Assembly: GCF_039540575.1 (NCBI RefSeq)
Contig: NZ_BAABFC010000010.1
Location: 62,001-126,000, forward strand
Direction of reading: 5' to 3'
Length of the DNA stretch: 64,000 nt
Source: Pseudaeromonas paramecii
GTDB taxonomy: Bacteria > Pseudomonadota > Gammaproteobacteria > Enterobacterales > Aeromonadaceae
The first letter of the stretch is position 1. Every line of letters begins with the position of its first letter. The notes beneath the pieces were generated by a model that was given only the letters and a program-made list of their open reading frames with translations, searched no databases and was not told where the DNA came from. Below are positions 15,863-24,848 of the stretch, in pieces. The translations under genes and the position numbers were made by a program.

Positions 15863-17749
15863 ATGAAACTGCAATGCCTAGCCCTTTCGGTGGTGGCGGC
15901 GCTGGCCTTTGAGGCCCAGGCCGCTGTTCCGGAAAACAATACTGACATCATGCTGCAGGGTTTCCAATGGACCTCTGCCTCAGCTGGCAACTGGTACAGC
16001 CAGTTGGAAGCCAACGCCGACGAGATAGCCGCAGCCGGCTTCGACATGGTCTGGTTGCCGCCACCCTCTCAGGCCGGCTCAAACGAAGGCTACCTGCCCG
16101 AGCAGCTCTATGATCTGAACTCCAAGTACGGTACCGAGACCGAACTGGCCTCCCTGATCTCGGCTTTGCACAACAATGGGGTCAAGGCGATAGCGGATAT
16201 CGTCATCAACCACCGTAACGGTACCGGTAGCTGGTGTGGCTTTGCCAACCCTAACTGGAGCATGCAGGCCATCACCTCCGATGACGAAGCCTGGGGAGCC
16301 TCCGGCTCCAACTGTACCGGAACCCGAGGCAATGCCGACTCAGGTGGTGGCTATTCTGCCGCGCGGGATATCGACCATAGCCAGAGCTTTGTGCAGACCA
16401 GTATTGAAGACTGGATGAACACCACCCTCAAGGGCGTGGGTTTTGACGGCTGGCGTTACGACTACGTCAAGGGCTATAGCGGCAGCTATGTGGGTATCTA
16501 CAACAATGCCACCAATCCCTACTTCAGCGTCGGTGAGTACTGGACTTCCCTGTGCTATAACGGCGAAGGCTGTGGTTCCGATGCCAACTATCCGGATGCC
16601 CACCGCCAGCTGCTGGTGAATTGGGTGAGCGCCACCGGCGGCACCAGCGCCGTGTTCGACTTCACCACCAAGGGGCTGCTCAACCGGGCGTTGGAAACCT
16701 ATAACTACGCCATATTGAAGGACTCCAGTGGCAAGCCCCAGGGCGCCATTGGCTGGTGGCCGTCTCACTCCGTCACCTTCGTGGACAACCACGATACCGG
16801 CCCCAGTGGCGCCTGTGGTTCTGGTCAGAATCACTGGCCCGTGCCCTGTGACAAGGTGATGCAGGCTTATGCCTATATCATGACCCACCCGGGTGTGCCC
16901 TCCGTCTACTATACCCACTACTTCAACTGGGGCCTGGGCACTCAGATCAAGAGCCTGATGGCGCTGCGTAAGGCTCAGGGTTTGAACTCCAACTCTGTGG
17001 TCACCATCGACACCGCTACCCAAGGCCTGTATGCCGCCTACATCGACGGCAAGGTCGCCATGAAGATGGGCAGCACCAGCTGGTCACCCAGCGGTAGCAA
17101 CTGGGTTCTCGCCCAATCCGGTACCGATTGGGCCATCTGGACCAAGGCGGCGGACGAAGACGACACCACCAGCGATTATCAGCGTACCGTGGTGCTGATC
17201 TACGGTCAGACCGCCTCCGGGGAAGACATGTTCGTGCGCGGTGGTATCGATCATACCTACGCGGCCAACAACCTGGGGCTGACCTGTACCTCCAGCAACT
17301 ACAGCTGTGCCATTCCCATCACCCACAACAACCTGCGCAATGCCACCACGGCACCCTGGAAGGCCAACGATACCTACCTGGACTGGTACGGTACTGAGTC
17401 TTCCCAGAGCACCGCCGCCGAAGGCACGGCCATGGATTGGACCACGGATGTTTGGCCCTCCAGCTGGGGTACTGCCAAGACGGTGGCCGTTGATGGCTAT
17501 GGTGTCGAGACGCTGAACACCTATGGCCAGCATTACTGGATGCTGGATGTGCAGATGGATTGCTCCAAGGCGGTGGACGGGGTCTGGTTTGAGTTCAAGA
17601 CCTACATCAAGAACGGTGCCGGTTGGGAGGCCAATGTCAGCCAGTCCGGTACCCCCTACAGCAGCGGTAACCACTTTGCCAAGTGCGGCAAGGTGAACGT
17701 GTTCCAGCGTGGGGTCAGTGAACCTGTCAGCATTCATGACTTCCCCTAA
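15863..17749 (+). CDS. Secreted alpha-amylase, GH13, with C-terminal extension
   Basis: 628 residues from the ATG at 15863 (AAGGA at 15849-15853); an upstream in-frame GTG at 15842 lies within the duplicated leader and is unlikely. Signal peptide about 1-20. The GH13 motifs IADIVINHR, FDGWRYDYVKGY, VGEYW and VTFVDNHDTG are intact. After about residue 430 a further ~200 residues follow, beginning with an acidic linker (ADEDDTTSDYQR) and containing MFVRGGIDHTYA and several Cys, Trp and Tyr. I read this as a substrate-binding or accessory domain that I cannot name. It is the paralogue of the amylase just upstream. Confidence 0.92.
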   Translation: MKLQCLALSVVAALAFEAQAAVPENNTDIMLQGFQWTSASAGNWYSQLEANADEIAAAGFDMVWLPPPSQAGSNEGYLPEQLYDLNSKYGTETELASLISALHNNGVKAIADIVINHRNGTGSWCGFANPNWSMQAITSDDEAWGASGSNCTGTRGNADSGGGYSAARDIDHSQSFVQTSIEDWMNTTLKGVGFDGWRYDYVKGYSGSYVGIYNNATNPYFSVGEYWTSLCYNGEGCGSDANYPDAHRQLLVNWVSATGGTSAVFDFTTKGLLNRALETYNYAILKDSSGKPQGAIGWWPSHSVTFVDNHDTGPSGACGSGQNHWPVPCDKVMQAYAYIMTHPGVPSVYYTHYFNWGLGTQIKSLMALRKAQGLNSNSVVTIDTATQGLYAAYIDGKVAMKMGSTSWSPSGSNWVLAQSGTDWAIWTKAADEDDTTSDYQRTVVLIYGQTASGEDMFVRGGIDHTYAANNLGLTCTSSNYSCAIPITHNNLRNATTAPWKANDTYLDWYGTESSQSTAAEGTAMDWTTDVWPSSWGTAKTVAVDGYGVETLNTYGQHYWMLDVQMDCSKAVDGVWFEFKTYIKNGAGWEANVSQSGTPYSSGNHFAKCGKVNVFQRGVSEPVSIHDFP

Positions 17750-17789
17750 TGGGGGCAGTGGCCGGTTGACCAAGACGTCAACCTCATCT

Positions 17790-17822
17790 CAAAGGGGCGC
17801 CAATGGCGCCCCTTTCTTTTTC
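17790..17822 (+). terminator. Terminator after the second amylase
   Basis: An AAAGGGGCGCC/GGCGCCCCTTT stem with a 3-base loop, followed by CTTTTTCC. Confidence 0.85.
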
Positions 17823-17837
17823 CTATTGGTTGACAGA

Positions 17838-19838
17838 TCAGGCGGTTCCGTACTGAGAGCGCAGCTGAGGCGTGCACTCGGTGGCGGCGTCTTGGGTGTC
17901 CCTGTCGGACTCGTCGCGCAAACGAAAGTAGGCCACCTGGGCCATCAGTTGCTGAGCCTGCTCGCTCATCTGAGTGGCGGTGGCCGCCAGCTGTTCGCTG
18001 GCGGCGGCCCCCTGCTGGGCGGTGAGGCTGAGCTGGCTCATGGCGGCTTCGATCTGTTGGGTGCCCTCGGCCTGTTCCTGGCTGGCAGCCAGGATCTGCT
18101 GCAGCTGTTGGTCGGTTTGCTCGATGAGCGGCAGCATCTGCGCCAGAGCCTGGCCGGCCCCTTGGGCCTGCTGGGCACTGCCCTGGGTCAGGCCGCTTAT
18201 CTCCTGGGCGGCCGTCTGACTGCGTTCGGCCAGCTGACGCACCTCGCCCGCTACCACGGCAAAACCACGCCCCTGGTTGCCGGCCCGGGCCGCCTCGATG
18301 GCGGCGTTCAACGCCAGCAAATTGGTCTGGTAGGCGATGTCGTCCACTATCTGCACCTTGCGGGCGATGAGCCCCATGTCAGTGACCGTTTGCTGTACCT
18401 GCTGACCGCTCTGGCGGGCCTGTAGGTTGACCTGCTTGGCCAGACGGGCGGTCTCCTCGGCCTGCTGGCGATTGCGATCTATGGTGGCATTCATCTGTTC
18501 CGCCGCGGCCGAGGTCTCTTCCACGGCGGCGGCCTGCTCGCTCACTCCCTGAGCCAGGGATTGGGCGGTGGCGCTGAGCTGCTCAGCCTGGCTCTGCAGG
18601 CTCAGGCTACTTTGCTGCACCTGCTGCAGGGTTTGGAACAGGCTTTGGCGCATCTGTCCCAACGCCTCCACCAGCTGACCTATCTCGTCACCGCTGCGGG
18701 GGAAAAACTGTACTCCCAGATTACCGGCGGCCAATTGCCGGGTGCCAGCCAGGGCCTCGTTCAGCGGGCGGCTGATCCAGCGGCGGCTGACCCACTGCAT
18801 CAGACCAAACACCAGGGCCACCAGCACAGGGATCCCCCAATAGAGCAGCCGTATGATGGCCTGACTCTCCCGCGTGATCTCATCTTCATAGCTGCCAGCG
18901 GCGATGATCCATTGCCACTGGGGGTAGCGCTGGTAGACGGCGACCTTGTCCCGGGGCCGGGTTTCGCCCAGTGCCTGGTTCTGCCAGGGGTATTGGATGA
19001 TGCCATCGCCGGTCTGCAACATCTGGCGGATGAAGTAGTGGCCGCTGGCGTCCTGACTGGCCGCGATGTTCTTGCCTGCCAGGCTCGGGTGTATCACCAG
19101 GGTACCGGCCTGCGGGCCCTCGCTGGCATCCAGCACATAGACGTAACCTGTGTCGCCTACCTTGATCTGGCGGATCTTCTCCTGCAACAGACTCAGCCCC
19201 TGGCTGAAGTCCAGTCCGACAAACAACACGGCGATCACAGCGCCGCTGTCGTCCAGCACCGGCTGATAGCTGTTGACGTAATCCCGTCCAAACAGCCGGG
19301 CCCGGCCAAGGTAGGGCTGGCCCGCCAGCAGGGCCGCGTGGGCCGGGTGTTTGTCCCCCAGCCAGCTGCCCACCACCCGTTGACCCTGTTGATCCCGCAA
19401 CGAGGTACTGATACGGGCAAAGTCGTTCCCCTGGCGCACGAACAGGGTGGCCACGACGCCATTGTCGGCGTGTTGCTGGCTGAACTCATCCACCAGGCGG
19501 GTATCGCCGTTGAGCAGCCGGCTGCCGGCATACAGGGCCGGCAGGCTCAGCTCGCCAGCGGACAGATGTTGTTGCTCATCCAGGCGCAGCTCGTCCCCGA
19601 GCTGGCGGGCAAACTGCTGGCCCAGTTGTCGGGCTTGCTGCTCCAGGCTGAGCCGGTAGAAGTCCACCGTGGTGGCCACCAGTTGGGTCTGCTGTTGCAG
19701 ATCCGCCAGGCTACGGGACTTGAGGGCCTGGCTGATGCGATGACCCAGCAACATGCAGGCCATCAGCAGACACAGGCCGATCACCGTCAGTTGCAGGGCG
19801 GCGAGCTTGGTGCCGAGGCGGAGGGATTGCAGCGACAT
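17838..19838 (-). CDS. Methyl-accepting chemotaxis protein with Cache sensor
   Basis: 666 residues. The N-terminal membrane segment (about 8-30) is followed by a ~280-residue periplasmic sensor of the Cache type, with YVNSYQPVLDDSGAVIAVLF and GDTGYVYVLDASEG. A second membrane segment (about 315-337), a HAMP region and a cytoplasmic signalling domain follow. The signalling domain carries the hairpin-tip sequence NLLALNAAIEAARAG. It would couple a periplasmic ligand to CheA. The ligand is unknown; Cache receptors often bind organic or amino acids. It is a single-gene unit with GGAGCC before the start. Confidence 0.93.
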   Translation of the reverse strand: MSLQSLRLGTKLAALQLTVIGLCLLMACMLLGHRISQALKSRSLADLQQQTQLVATTVDFYRLSLEQQARQLGQQFARQLGDELRLDEQQHLSAGELSLPALYAGSRLLNGDTRLVDEFSQQHADNGVVATLFVRQGNDFARISTSLRDQQGQRVVGSWLGDKHPAHAALLAGQPYLGRARLFGRDYVNSYQPVLDDSGAVIAVLFVGLDFSQGLSLLQEKIRQIKVGDTGYVYVLDASEGPQAGTLVIHPSLAGKNIAASQDASGHYFIRQMLQTGDGIIQYPWQNQALGETRPRDKVAVYQRYPQWQWIIAAGSYEDEITRESQAIIRLLYWGIPVLVALVFGLMQWVSRRWISRPLNEALAGTRQLAAGNLGVQFFPRSGDEIGQLVEALGQMRQSLFQTLQQVQQSSLSLQSQAEQLSATAQSLAQGVSEQAAAVEETSAAAEQMNATIDRNRQQAEETARLAKQVNLQARQSGQQVQQTVTDMGLIARKVQIVDDIAYQTNLLALNAAIEAARAGNQGRGFAVVAGEVRQLAERSQTAAQEISGLTQGSAQQAQGAGQALAQMLPLIEQTDQQLQQILAASQEQAEGTQQIEAAMSQLSLTAQQGAAASEQLAATATQMSEQAQQLMAQVAYFRLRDESDRDTQDAATECTPQLRSQYGTA

Positions 19839-19933
19839 GGTGGCTCCTTGCCGACGGGCCGCAGGCGGCGGCCCTTCTTGTGTCCGGTCATCACAAGCAT
19901 AGACGCTGACACCAGACCCACCATGAGGGCCTA

Positions 19934-20143
19934 TCAGCTGGCTTGCAGCACCAGGCAGCTCACCAGCAAGGCCAACAGCAGGCCCAGCTTGCTGCTGACC
20001 CAGATGAGGTGACGGTGCTTGTAGCGGGGCACCAGATCCGTGGTCTGCAGGGTGAGTATGGTGCCGAGCACCACGACGGCAAAGGTAATGAGGGCCGCCA
20101 TCAACAGATGGGGCAGGCTATGCAGGGATACGAGGGGGAGCAT
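19934..20143 (-). CDS. Small membrane protein of unknown function
   Basis: 69 residues from the ATG at 20143, with AAGGAG seven bases upstream; the frame extends further but without a ribosome site. Two hydrophobic segments (about 14-34 and 50-67) are separated by a basic loop (PRYKHRH). I do not recognise a family. It lies between the chemoreceptor gene and the nifH promoter region and is transcribed away from nifH. Confidence 0.55.
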   Translation of the reverse strand: MLPLVSLHSLPHLLMAALITFAVVVLGTILTLQTTDLVPRYKHRHLIWVSSKLGLLLALLVSCLVLQAS

Positions 20144-20278
20144 GACGACTCCTTCAGCGGGTGGGCCTAACGGTTCGGCGCCCAGTCTAGTCCCCACAAA
20201 ATAGTGAGAACTTGATCTCGATTAGCATCCGGGGCATTGGCCTGGGGTCAAACCATGCGACATAGGTCGCAAAACTTG

Positions 20279-20294
20279 TGTACTGATCCGCACA
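20279..20294 (+). promoter_or_regulatory. NifA upstream activator sequence for nifH
   Basis: TGT-N10-ACA at 20279-20294, centred about 128 bases before the predicted start of transcription, the normal range for NifA binding. Confidence 0.8.
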
Positions 20295-20387
20295 ATTGGT
20301 TTGGCTTTGTGTCGTTTGCCGAGGTCGACAAAATGCGATGCCACTAGAAAATCCTTAATTAACAGATGTTTGCCTTTAGTTGGCACA

Positions 20388-20404
20388 CTGGTACGTCACG
20401 TGCA
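20388..20404 (+). promoter_or_regulatory. Sigma-54 promoter of nifHDKTY
   Basis: CTGGTACGTCACGTGCA: GG at 20390-20391 and GC at 20402-20403 with ten bases between. It matches CTGGYAYR-N4-TTGCA at all but one position. Predicted start near 20415, leaving a 28-base leader with AAGGAG. Confidence 0.85.
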
Positions 20405-20442
20405 GTAGTAAAGGCGTCAACTGTCATTTAAGGAGAAACGAC

Positions 20443-21327
20443 ATGGCTATTCGTCAATGTGCTATCTACGGTAAGGGCGGTATCGGTAAGTCTACCACCA
20501 CCCAAAACCTGGTGTCTGCCCTGGCTGAAATGGGTAAGAAGGTAATGATCATCGGCTGTGACCCCAAGGCCGACTCTACCCGTCTGATCCTGCACGCAAA
20601 GGCCCAGAACACCATCATGGAAATGGCCGCTGAAGTCGGCTCCGTGGAAGATCTGGAACTCGAAGACGTGCTGCAGATCGGTTACGGCGGCGTGCGCTGT
20701 GCCGAGTCTGGTGGTCCGGAGCCAGGAGTAGGTTGTGCCGGTCGTGGTGTTATCACCGCCATCAACTTCCTGGAAGAAGAAGGCGCCTACGCCGACGATC
20801 TGGACTTCGTGTTCTATGACGTACTGGGTGACGTAGTGTGTGGCGGTTTCGCCATGCCCATCCGCGAAAACAAGGCTCAGGAAATCTACATCGTTTGCTC
20901 CGGCGAGATGATGGCCATGTACGCCGCCAACAACATCTCCAAGGGGATCGTGAAGTACGCCAAGTCCGGCTCCGTCCGCCTGGGTGGCCTGATCTGTAAC
21001 TCCCGTAAGACCGACCGCGAAGACGAGCTGATCATCGCGCTGGCCGAGAAGCTGGGCACCCAGATGATCCACTTCGTACCCCGCGACAACATAGTACAAC
21101 GCGCCGAAATCCGTCGTATGACCGTTATCGAATACGACCCCACCTGCCAACAGGCCGACGAGTACCGCGCCCTGGCCCGCAAGGTGGTGGACAACAAGCT
21201 GCTGGTTGTGCCGACCCCCGTCACCATGGACGAACTCGAAGCCCTGCTGATGGAATTCGGCATCATGGATGCCGAAGACGAGTCCATCGTCGGCAAGACT
21301 GCCGCCGAAGAGGCCATGGCCCAATAA
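20443..21327 (+). CDS. nifH: Nitrogenase iron protein (dinitrogenase reductase)
   Basis: 294 residues from the ATG at 20443. The P-loop YGKGGIGKST (9-18) binds MgATP. Cys98 and Cys133 are in place to ligate the [4Fe-4S] cluster at the dimer interface. Arg101 in CAGRGVIT is the residue ADP-ribosylated by DraT, encoded in this window. It passes electrons from NifF or ferredoxin to NifDK with ATP hydrolysis, and is needed for FeMo-cofactor maturation. First gene of nifHDKTY under a NifA/sigma-54 promoter. The Mo-type assignment follows from the nifDK partners and the absence of a delta-subunit gene. Confidence 0.98.
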   Translation: MAIRQCAIYGKGGIGKSTTTQNLVSALAEMGKKVMIIGCDPKADSTRLILHAKAQNTIMEMAAEVGSVEDLELEDVLQIGYGGVRCAESGGPEPGVGCAGRGVITAINFLEEEGAYADDLDFVFYDVLGDVVCGGFAMPIRENKAQEIYIVCSGEMMAMYAANNISKGIVKYAKSGSVRLGGLICNSRKTDREDELIIALAEKLGTQMIHFVPRDNIVQRAEIRRMTVIEYDPTCQQADEYRALARKVVDNKLLVVPTPVTMDELEALLMEFGIMDAEDESIVGKTAAEEAMAQ

Positions 21328-21336
21328 GGACGCACC

Positions 21337-21355
21337 GGCCGGCTTCGCGCCGGCC
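21337..21355 (+). other. Stem-loop between nifH and nifD
   Basis: GGCCGGC-TTCGC-GCCGGCC, a 7-bp GC-only stem with no T-run, so not a normal terminator. It lies 10 bases past the nifH stop. It could protect the nifH 3' end or partly attenuate transcription, keeping NifH in excess over NifDK (inference). Confidence 0.6.
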
Positions 21356-21402
21356 AGGTGTTGGCTCATTGCATCAACTGCAATCGTTGCAAGGAATTCG
21401 CT

Positions 21403-22851
21403 ATGACTGACAGAACGCGCGAACAGAACCTGGCCCTCATTCAAGAGGTGCTGGAGGTCTACCCGGAGAAGGCCAAAAAGGATCGTAAGAAGCACCTCAC
21501 GGTGAACGACCCGACCCTGGAGAAGGCCAGCAAGTGCATCATCTCCAACCGTAAGTCCCTGCCGGGCGTCATGACCATCCGTGGTTGTGCCTACGCCGGT
21601 TCCAAGGGCGTGGTGTTCGGTCCCATCAAGGACATGATCCACCTGTCCCACGGTCCCGTTGGCTGCGGCGCTTACTCCCGTGCCGGCCGTCGTAACTACT
21701 ACACCGGTGTGACCGGCGTGGACAGCTTCGGCACCATGAACTTCACCTCCGACTTCCAAGAGAAGGACATCGTATTCGGTGGCGACAAGAAGCTGCTGAA
21801 GATCGTCGAAGAGATGGAGATGCTGTTCCCCCTGTCCAAGGGCATCACGGTGCAGTCCGAATGTCCGGTGGGCCTGATCGGTGACGACATCGAAGCCGTC
21901 TCCAAGCAAGCGGCCAAGTCCACCAACAAGCCGGTGGTTCCGGTGCGTTGTGAAGGCTTCCGCGGCGTGTCCCAGTCCCTGGGTCACCACATCGCCAACG
22001 ACGTGGTGCGTGACTGGATCCTGCCGAACCGTGACGAACAGGCCTTCGAGTCCACTCCCTACGACGTGGCCATCATTGGTGACTACAACATCGGTGGTGA
22101 CGCCTGGACCTCTCGCATCCTGCTCGAAGAGATGGGGCTGCGCGTGGTGGCTCAGTGGTCCGGTGACGGCACCCTGGCCGAGATGGAAAACACCCCCAAG
22201 GTGAAGCTGAACCTGGTGCACTGCTACCGCTCCATGAACTACATCTCCCGTCACATGGAAGAGAAGTACGGCATACCTTGGATGGAATACAACTTCTTCG
22301 GCCCGACCAAGACCTCCGAGTCTCTGCGCAAGATTGCTGCCCAGTTCGACGAGTCTATCCAGCAGAAGGCTGAAGCCGTGATCGCCAAGTACGAAGCCCA
22401 GACCGCTGCGGTCATCGCCAAGTACAAGCCGCGCCTGGAAGGCAAGAAGGTGATGCTGTATGTGGGCGGCCTGCGTCCCCGTCACGTCATCGGTGCCTAC
22501 GAGGATCTGGGCATGGAAATCGTCGGGACCGGCTATGAATTCGCCCACAACGACGACTACGACCGTACCCTGCCGGAAGTCAGCGACACCACCTTGCTGT
22601 TCGATGACGTGACCGGTTACGAGTTCGAAGAGTTCGTCAAGGCGGTCAAGCCCGATCTCATCGGCTCCGGCGTCAAGGAGAAGTACATCTTCCAGAAGAT
22701 GGGCATCCCCTTCCGTCAGATGCACTCCTGGGACTACTCAGGCCCGTACCACGGCTACGACGGCTTCGCCATCTTCGCCCGTGACATGGACATGACCCTG
22801 AACAATCCCTGCTGGTCCCAGTTGACCGCGCCTTGGAAGAAGAGCGCCTGA
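21403..22851 (+). CDS. nifD: Nitrogenase molybdenum-iron protein alpha chain
   Basis: 482 residues from the ATG at 21403, with AAGGAATTC before it. P-cluster ligands Cys62, Cys88 and Cys154 are present (RGCAYAGSKG, GPVGCGAY, SECPVG). FeMo-cofactor ligands Cys274 (LVHCYRSMN) and His441 (RQMHSWDYS) are one position from Azotobacter numbering. It forms the alpha2beta2 dinitrogenase with NifK and holds the active-site cofactor. A TTG/GTG-initiated extension upstream is open but lacks a ribosome site. Confidence 0.98.
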   Translation: MTDRTREQNLALIQEVLEVYPEKAKKDRKKHLTVNDPTLEKASKCIISNRKSLPGVMTIRGCAYAGSKGVVFGPIKDMIHLSHGPVGCGAYSRAGRRNYYTGVTGVDSFGTMNFTSDFQEKDIVFGGDKKLLKIVEEMEMLFPLSKGITVQSECPVGLIGDDIEAVSKQAAKSTNKPVVPVRCEGFRGVSQSLGHHIANDVVRDWILPNRDEQAFESTPYDVAIIGDYNIGGDAWTSRILLEEMGLRVVAQWSGDGTLAEMENTPKVKLNLVHCYRSMNYISRHMEEKYGIPWMEYNFFGPTKTSESLRKIAAQFDESIQQKAEAVIAKYEAQTAAVIAKYKPRLEGKKVMLYVGGLRPRHVIGAYEDLGMEIVGTGYEFAHNDDYDRTLPEVSDTTLLFDDVTGYEFEEFVKAVKPDLIGSGVKEKYIFQKMGIPFRQMHSWDYSGPYHGYDGFAIFARDMDMTLNNPCWSQLTAPWKKSA

Positions 22852-22917
22852 GCGGCTTCAAGGAATCGATAGCTTTTGCCGTAGTCCACGGATAAGTGGC
22901 GCGGGAAGGAGAACGCT

Positions 22918-24486
22918 ATGAGTCAAACTATTGAAAACATCAAACCCGGTTTTCCCCTGTTCGAGCAGGAAGAATACCAGACCCTGTGGGCCGACAAGAA
23001 CCAGTTCGAAGAAGCCCATGATGCTGCCAAGGTGAAGGAAGTCTTTGAGTGGACCACCACCAAAGAGTACCAGGATCTGAACTTCTCCCGGGAAGCGCTG
23101 ACCATTGACCCGGCCAAGGCCTGTCAACCCCTGGGTGCCGTGCTGTGCTCCCTGGGCTTTGAGAAGACCCTGCCCTATGTGCACGGTTCACAAGGTTGTG
23201 TTGCTTACTTCCGTACCTATTTCAACCGTCATTTCAAGGAGCCGGTGGCCTGTGTGTCCGACTCCATGACCGAAGACGCGGCCGTATTCGGCGGCCACGC
23301 CAACATGAACGACGGCCTGGAGAACGCCCTGGCGCTCTACAAGCCCGAGATCATCGCGGTCTCCACCACCTGTATGGCGGAAGTCATCGGCGACGACTTG
23401 CAAGCGTTCACCAACAACGCCAAGAAGGACGGCCATATCCCGCAGGATCTGCCGGTTCCCTACGCCCACACCCCCAGCTTCATCGGTAGCCACGTCACCG
23501 GTTGGGACAACATGTTCGAAGGGTTCTGCAACACCTTCACCAAGGACGAGAGCGCCAACTACCAGGTGGGTAGCAACGGCAAGCTGAACCTGGTGACCGG
23601 TTTTGAAACCTACCTGGGCAACTACCGTGTGCTCAAGCGCATGATGACCCAGATGGACGTGCCCGCCACCCTGCTGTCCGACCCGTCCGAAGTGCTGGAC
23701 ACCCCGGCTGACGGTGAATACCGCATGTACTGCGGCGGCACCACCCAGGCCGAGATGAAGGATGCGCCCAACGCCATCGACACCCTGCTGCTGCAACCCT
23801 GGCAACTGGTGAAGACCAAGAAGATGGTCAAGGAGAGCTGGGGTCAACCGGCTTCCGAGCTGAACATCCCCATGGGCCTGGAATGGACCGACGAGTTCCT
23901 GATGAAGGTCTCCGAGCTGACCGGCAAGCCCATCTCCGACGAGCTGGCCCTGGAGCGCGGTCGTCTGGTGGACATGATCACCGACTCCCACACCTGGCTG
24001 CACGGCAAGAAGTTCGGCCTGTACGGTGACCCGGACTTCGTCATGGGCCTGACCAAGTTCCTGCTGGAACTGGGCTGTGAACCGACCGTGATCCTGTGCA
24101 ACAACGGCTCCAAGAAGTGGCAGAAGGCCATGAAGACCCTGCTGGCGGCGTCTCCCTACGGCCAGGCCTCCGAAGTCTACATCGGTTGCGACCTGTGGCA
24201 CTTCCGTTCGCTGATGTTCACCAACAAGCCGGACTTCATGATCGGTAACAGCTACGGCAAGTTCATCCAGCGCGACACCCTGGCCAAGGGCAAGGCGTTC
24301 GAAGTGCCGCTCATTCGCCTGGGCTTCCCGATCTTCGACCGTCACCACCTGCACCGCATGACCACCTGGGGCTACGAAGGCGCCATGTACATGCTGACCA
24401 CCCTGGTGAACGCGGTACTGGAGAAGCTGGACGTCGACACCATGGAAATGGGCAAGACCGACTATAGCTTCGACCTGGTTCGTTAA
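22918..24486 (+). CDS. nifK: Nitrogenase molybdenum-iron protein beta chain
   Basis: 522 residues. The P-cluster cysteines of the beta chain are visible: Cys69 (PAKACQPLG), Cys94 (SQGCVAYF) and the STTCMAEVIGDD cysteine near 152. The long N-terminal arm that wraps NifD (about 1-50) is present, as in gammaproteobacterial NifK. It completes the alpha2beta2 dinitrogenase. Gap to nifD is 66 bases, with GGAAGGAGAA before the start. A strong terminator follows. Confidence 0.98.
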   Translation: MSQTIENIKPGFPLFEQEEYQTLWADKNQFEEAHDAAKVKEVFEWTTTKEYQDLNFSREALTIDPAKACQPLGAVLCSLGFEKTLPYVHGSQGCVAYFRTYFNRHFKEPVACVSDSMTEDAAVFGGHANMNDGLENALALYKPEIIAVSTTCMAEVIGDDLQAFTNNAKKDGHIPQDLPVPYAHTPSFIGSHVTGWDNMFEGFCNTFTKDESANYQVGSNGKLNLVTGFETYLGNYRVLKRMMTQMDVPATLLSDPSEVLDTPADGEYRMYCGGTTQAEMKDAPNAIDTLLLQPWQLVKTKKMVKESWGQPASELNIPMGLEWTDEFLMKVSELTGKPISDELALERGRLVDMITDSHTWLHGKKFGLYGDPDFVMGLTKFLLELGCEPTVILCNNGSKKWQKAMKTLLAASPYGQASEVYIGCDLWHFRSLMFTNKPDFMIGNSYGKFIQRDTLAKGKAFEVPLIRLGFPIFDRHHLHRMTTWGYEGAMYMLTTLVNAVLEKLDVDTMEMGKTDYSFDLVR

Positions 24487-24496
24487 TCAGGCCAAG

Positions 24497-24527
24497 GGCC
24501 GGGCGGGAAACCGTCCGGCCGTTTTTT
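24497..24527 (+). terminator. Terminator between nifK and nifT
   Basis: A 10-bp stem (GGCCGGGCGG with CCGTCCGGCC, one G-T pair), a GAAA tetraloop, then GTTTTTTG. No separate promoter is seen before nifT, so it probably acts as an attenuator that separates abundant nifHDK mRNA from nifTY. Confidence 0.85.
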
Positions 24528-24558
24528 GTTACGTGACGACAGTACAAGGAGAGGGCCT

Positions 24559-24774
24559 ATGCCCAACATCATGTTTCGTGAGCACGACGGTGGCCTGTGG
24601 GGCTACATCGCCAAGCGGGATCTCGAGGCACGGGTCCAAGTGATCGAGTTTGACGGCGACGACCAGTGGGGCGGCCGGATCGAGCTTGAAGACGGCCAGG
24701 CCTTCTATCTGGATCCCCTGGACAAGAAGCCCAGCCTGCCTGCCACCCTGCGGCTGCGCAAGGCCGACGAATAG
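24559..24774 (+). CDS. nifT: NifT/FixU family protein
   Basis: 71 residues from the ATG at 24559, the family's typical size. MPNIMFREHDGGLWGYIAKR and the closing YLDPLDKKPSLPATLRL region match NifT. Its role is not settled; nifT mutants in Klebsiella and Azotobacter show little phenotype. Located between nifK and nifY as in Klebsiella and Azotobacter, downstream of an attenuating terminator. Confidence 0.93.
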   Translation: MPNIMFREHDGGLWGYIAKRDLEARVQVIEFDGDDQWGGRIELEDGQAFYLDPLDKKPSLPATLRLRKADE

Positions 24775-24848
24775 GCGGCGTTGGCCCGCGAGGGTGGGCC
24801 AGCCCCAATACCGTGCTGCCTCGGCGGCCCATACAGGAGAGAGCGCCC

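Noticed and set aside
20380..20396. TTGGCACA as the nifH -24 element
   Set aside because: It has a good -24 half, but the matching -12 position reads CG, not GC. The overlapping CTGGTACGTCACGTGCA eight bases on fits better.
21358..21402. Cys-rich N-terminal extension of NifD (HCINCNRC)
   Set aside because: It needs a GTG start without a ribosome site, while AAGGAATTC sits correctly before the ATG at 21403, and NifD proteins start there.
20428..22725. A 765-codon open frame antisense to nifH-nifD
   Set aside because: It mirrors the biased codon use of nifHD, lacks a ribosome site and has a low-complexity His/Gly/Val-rich product. It is a shadow frame.
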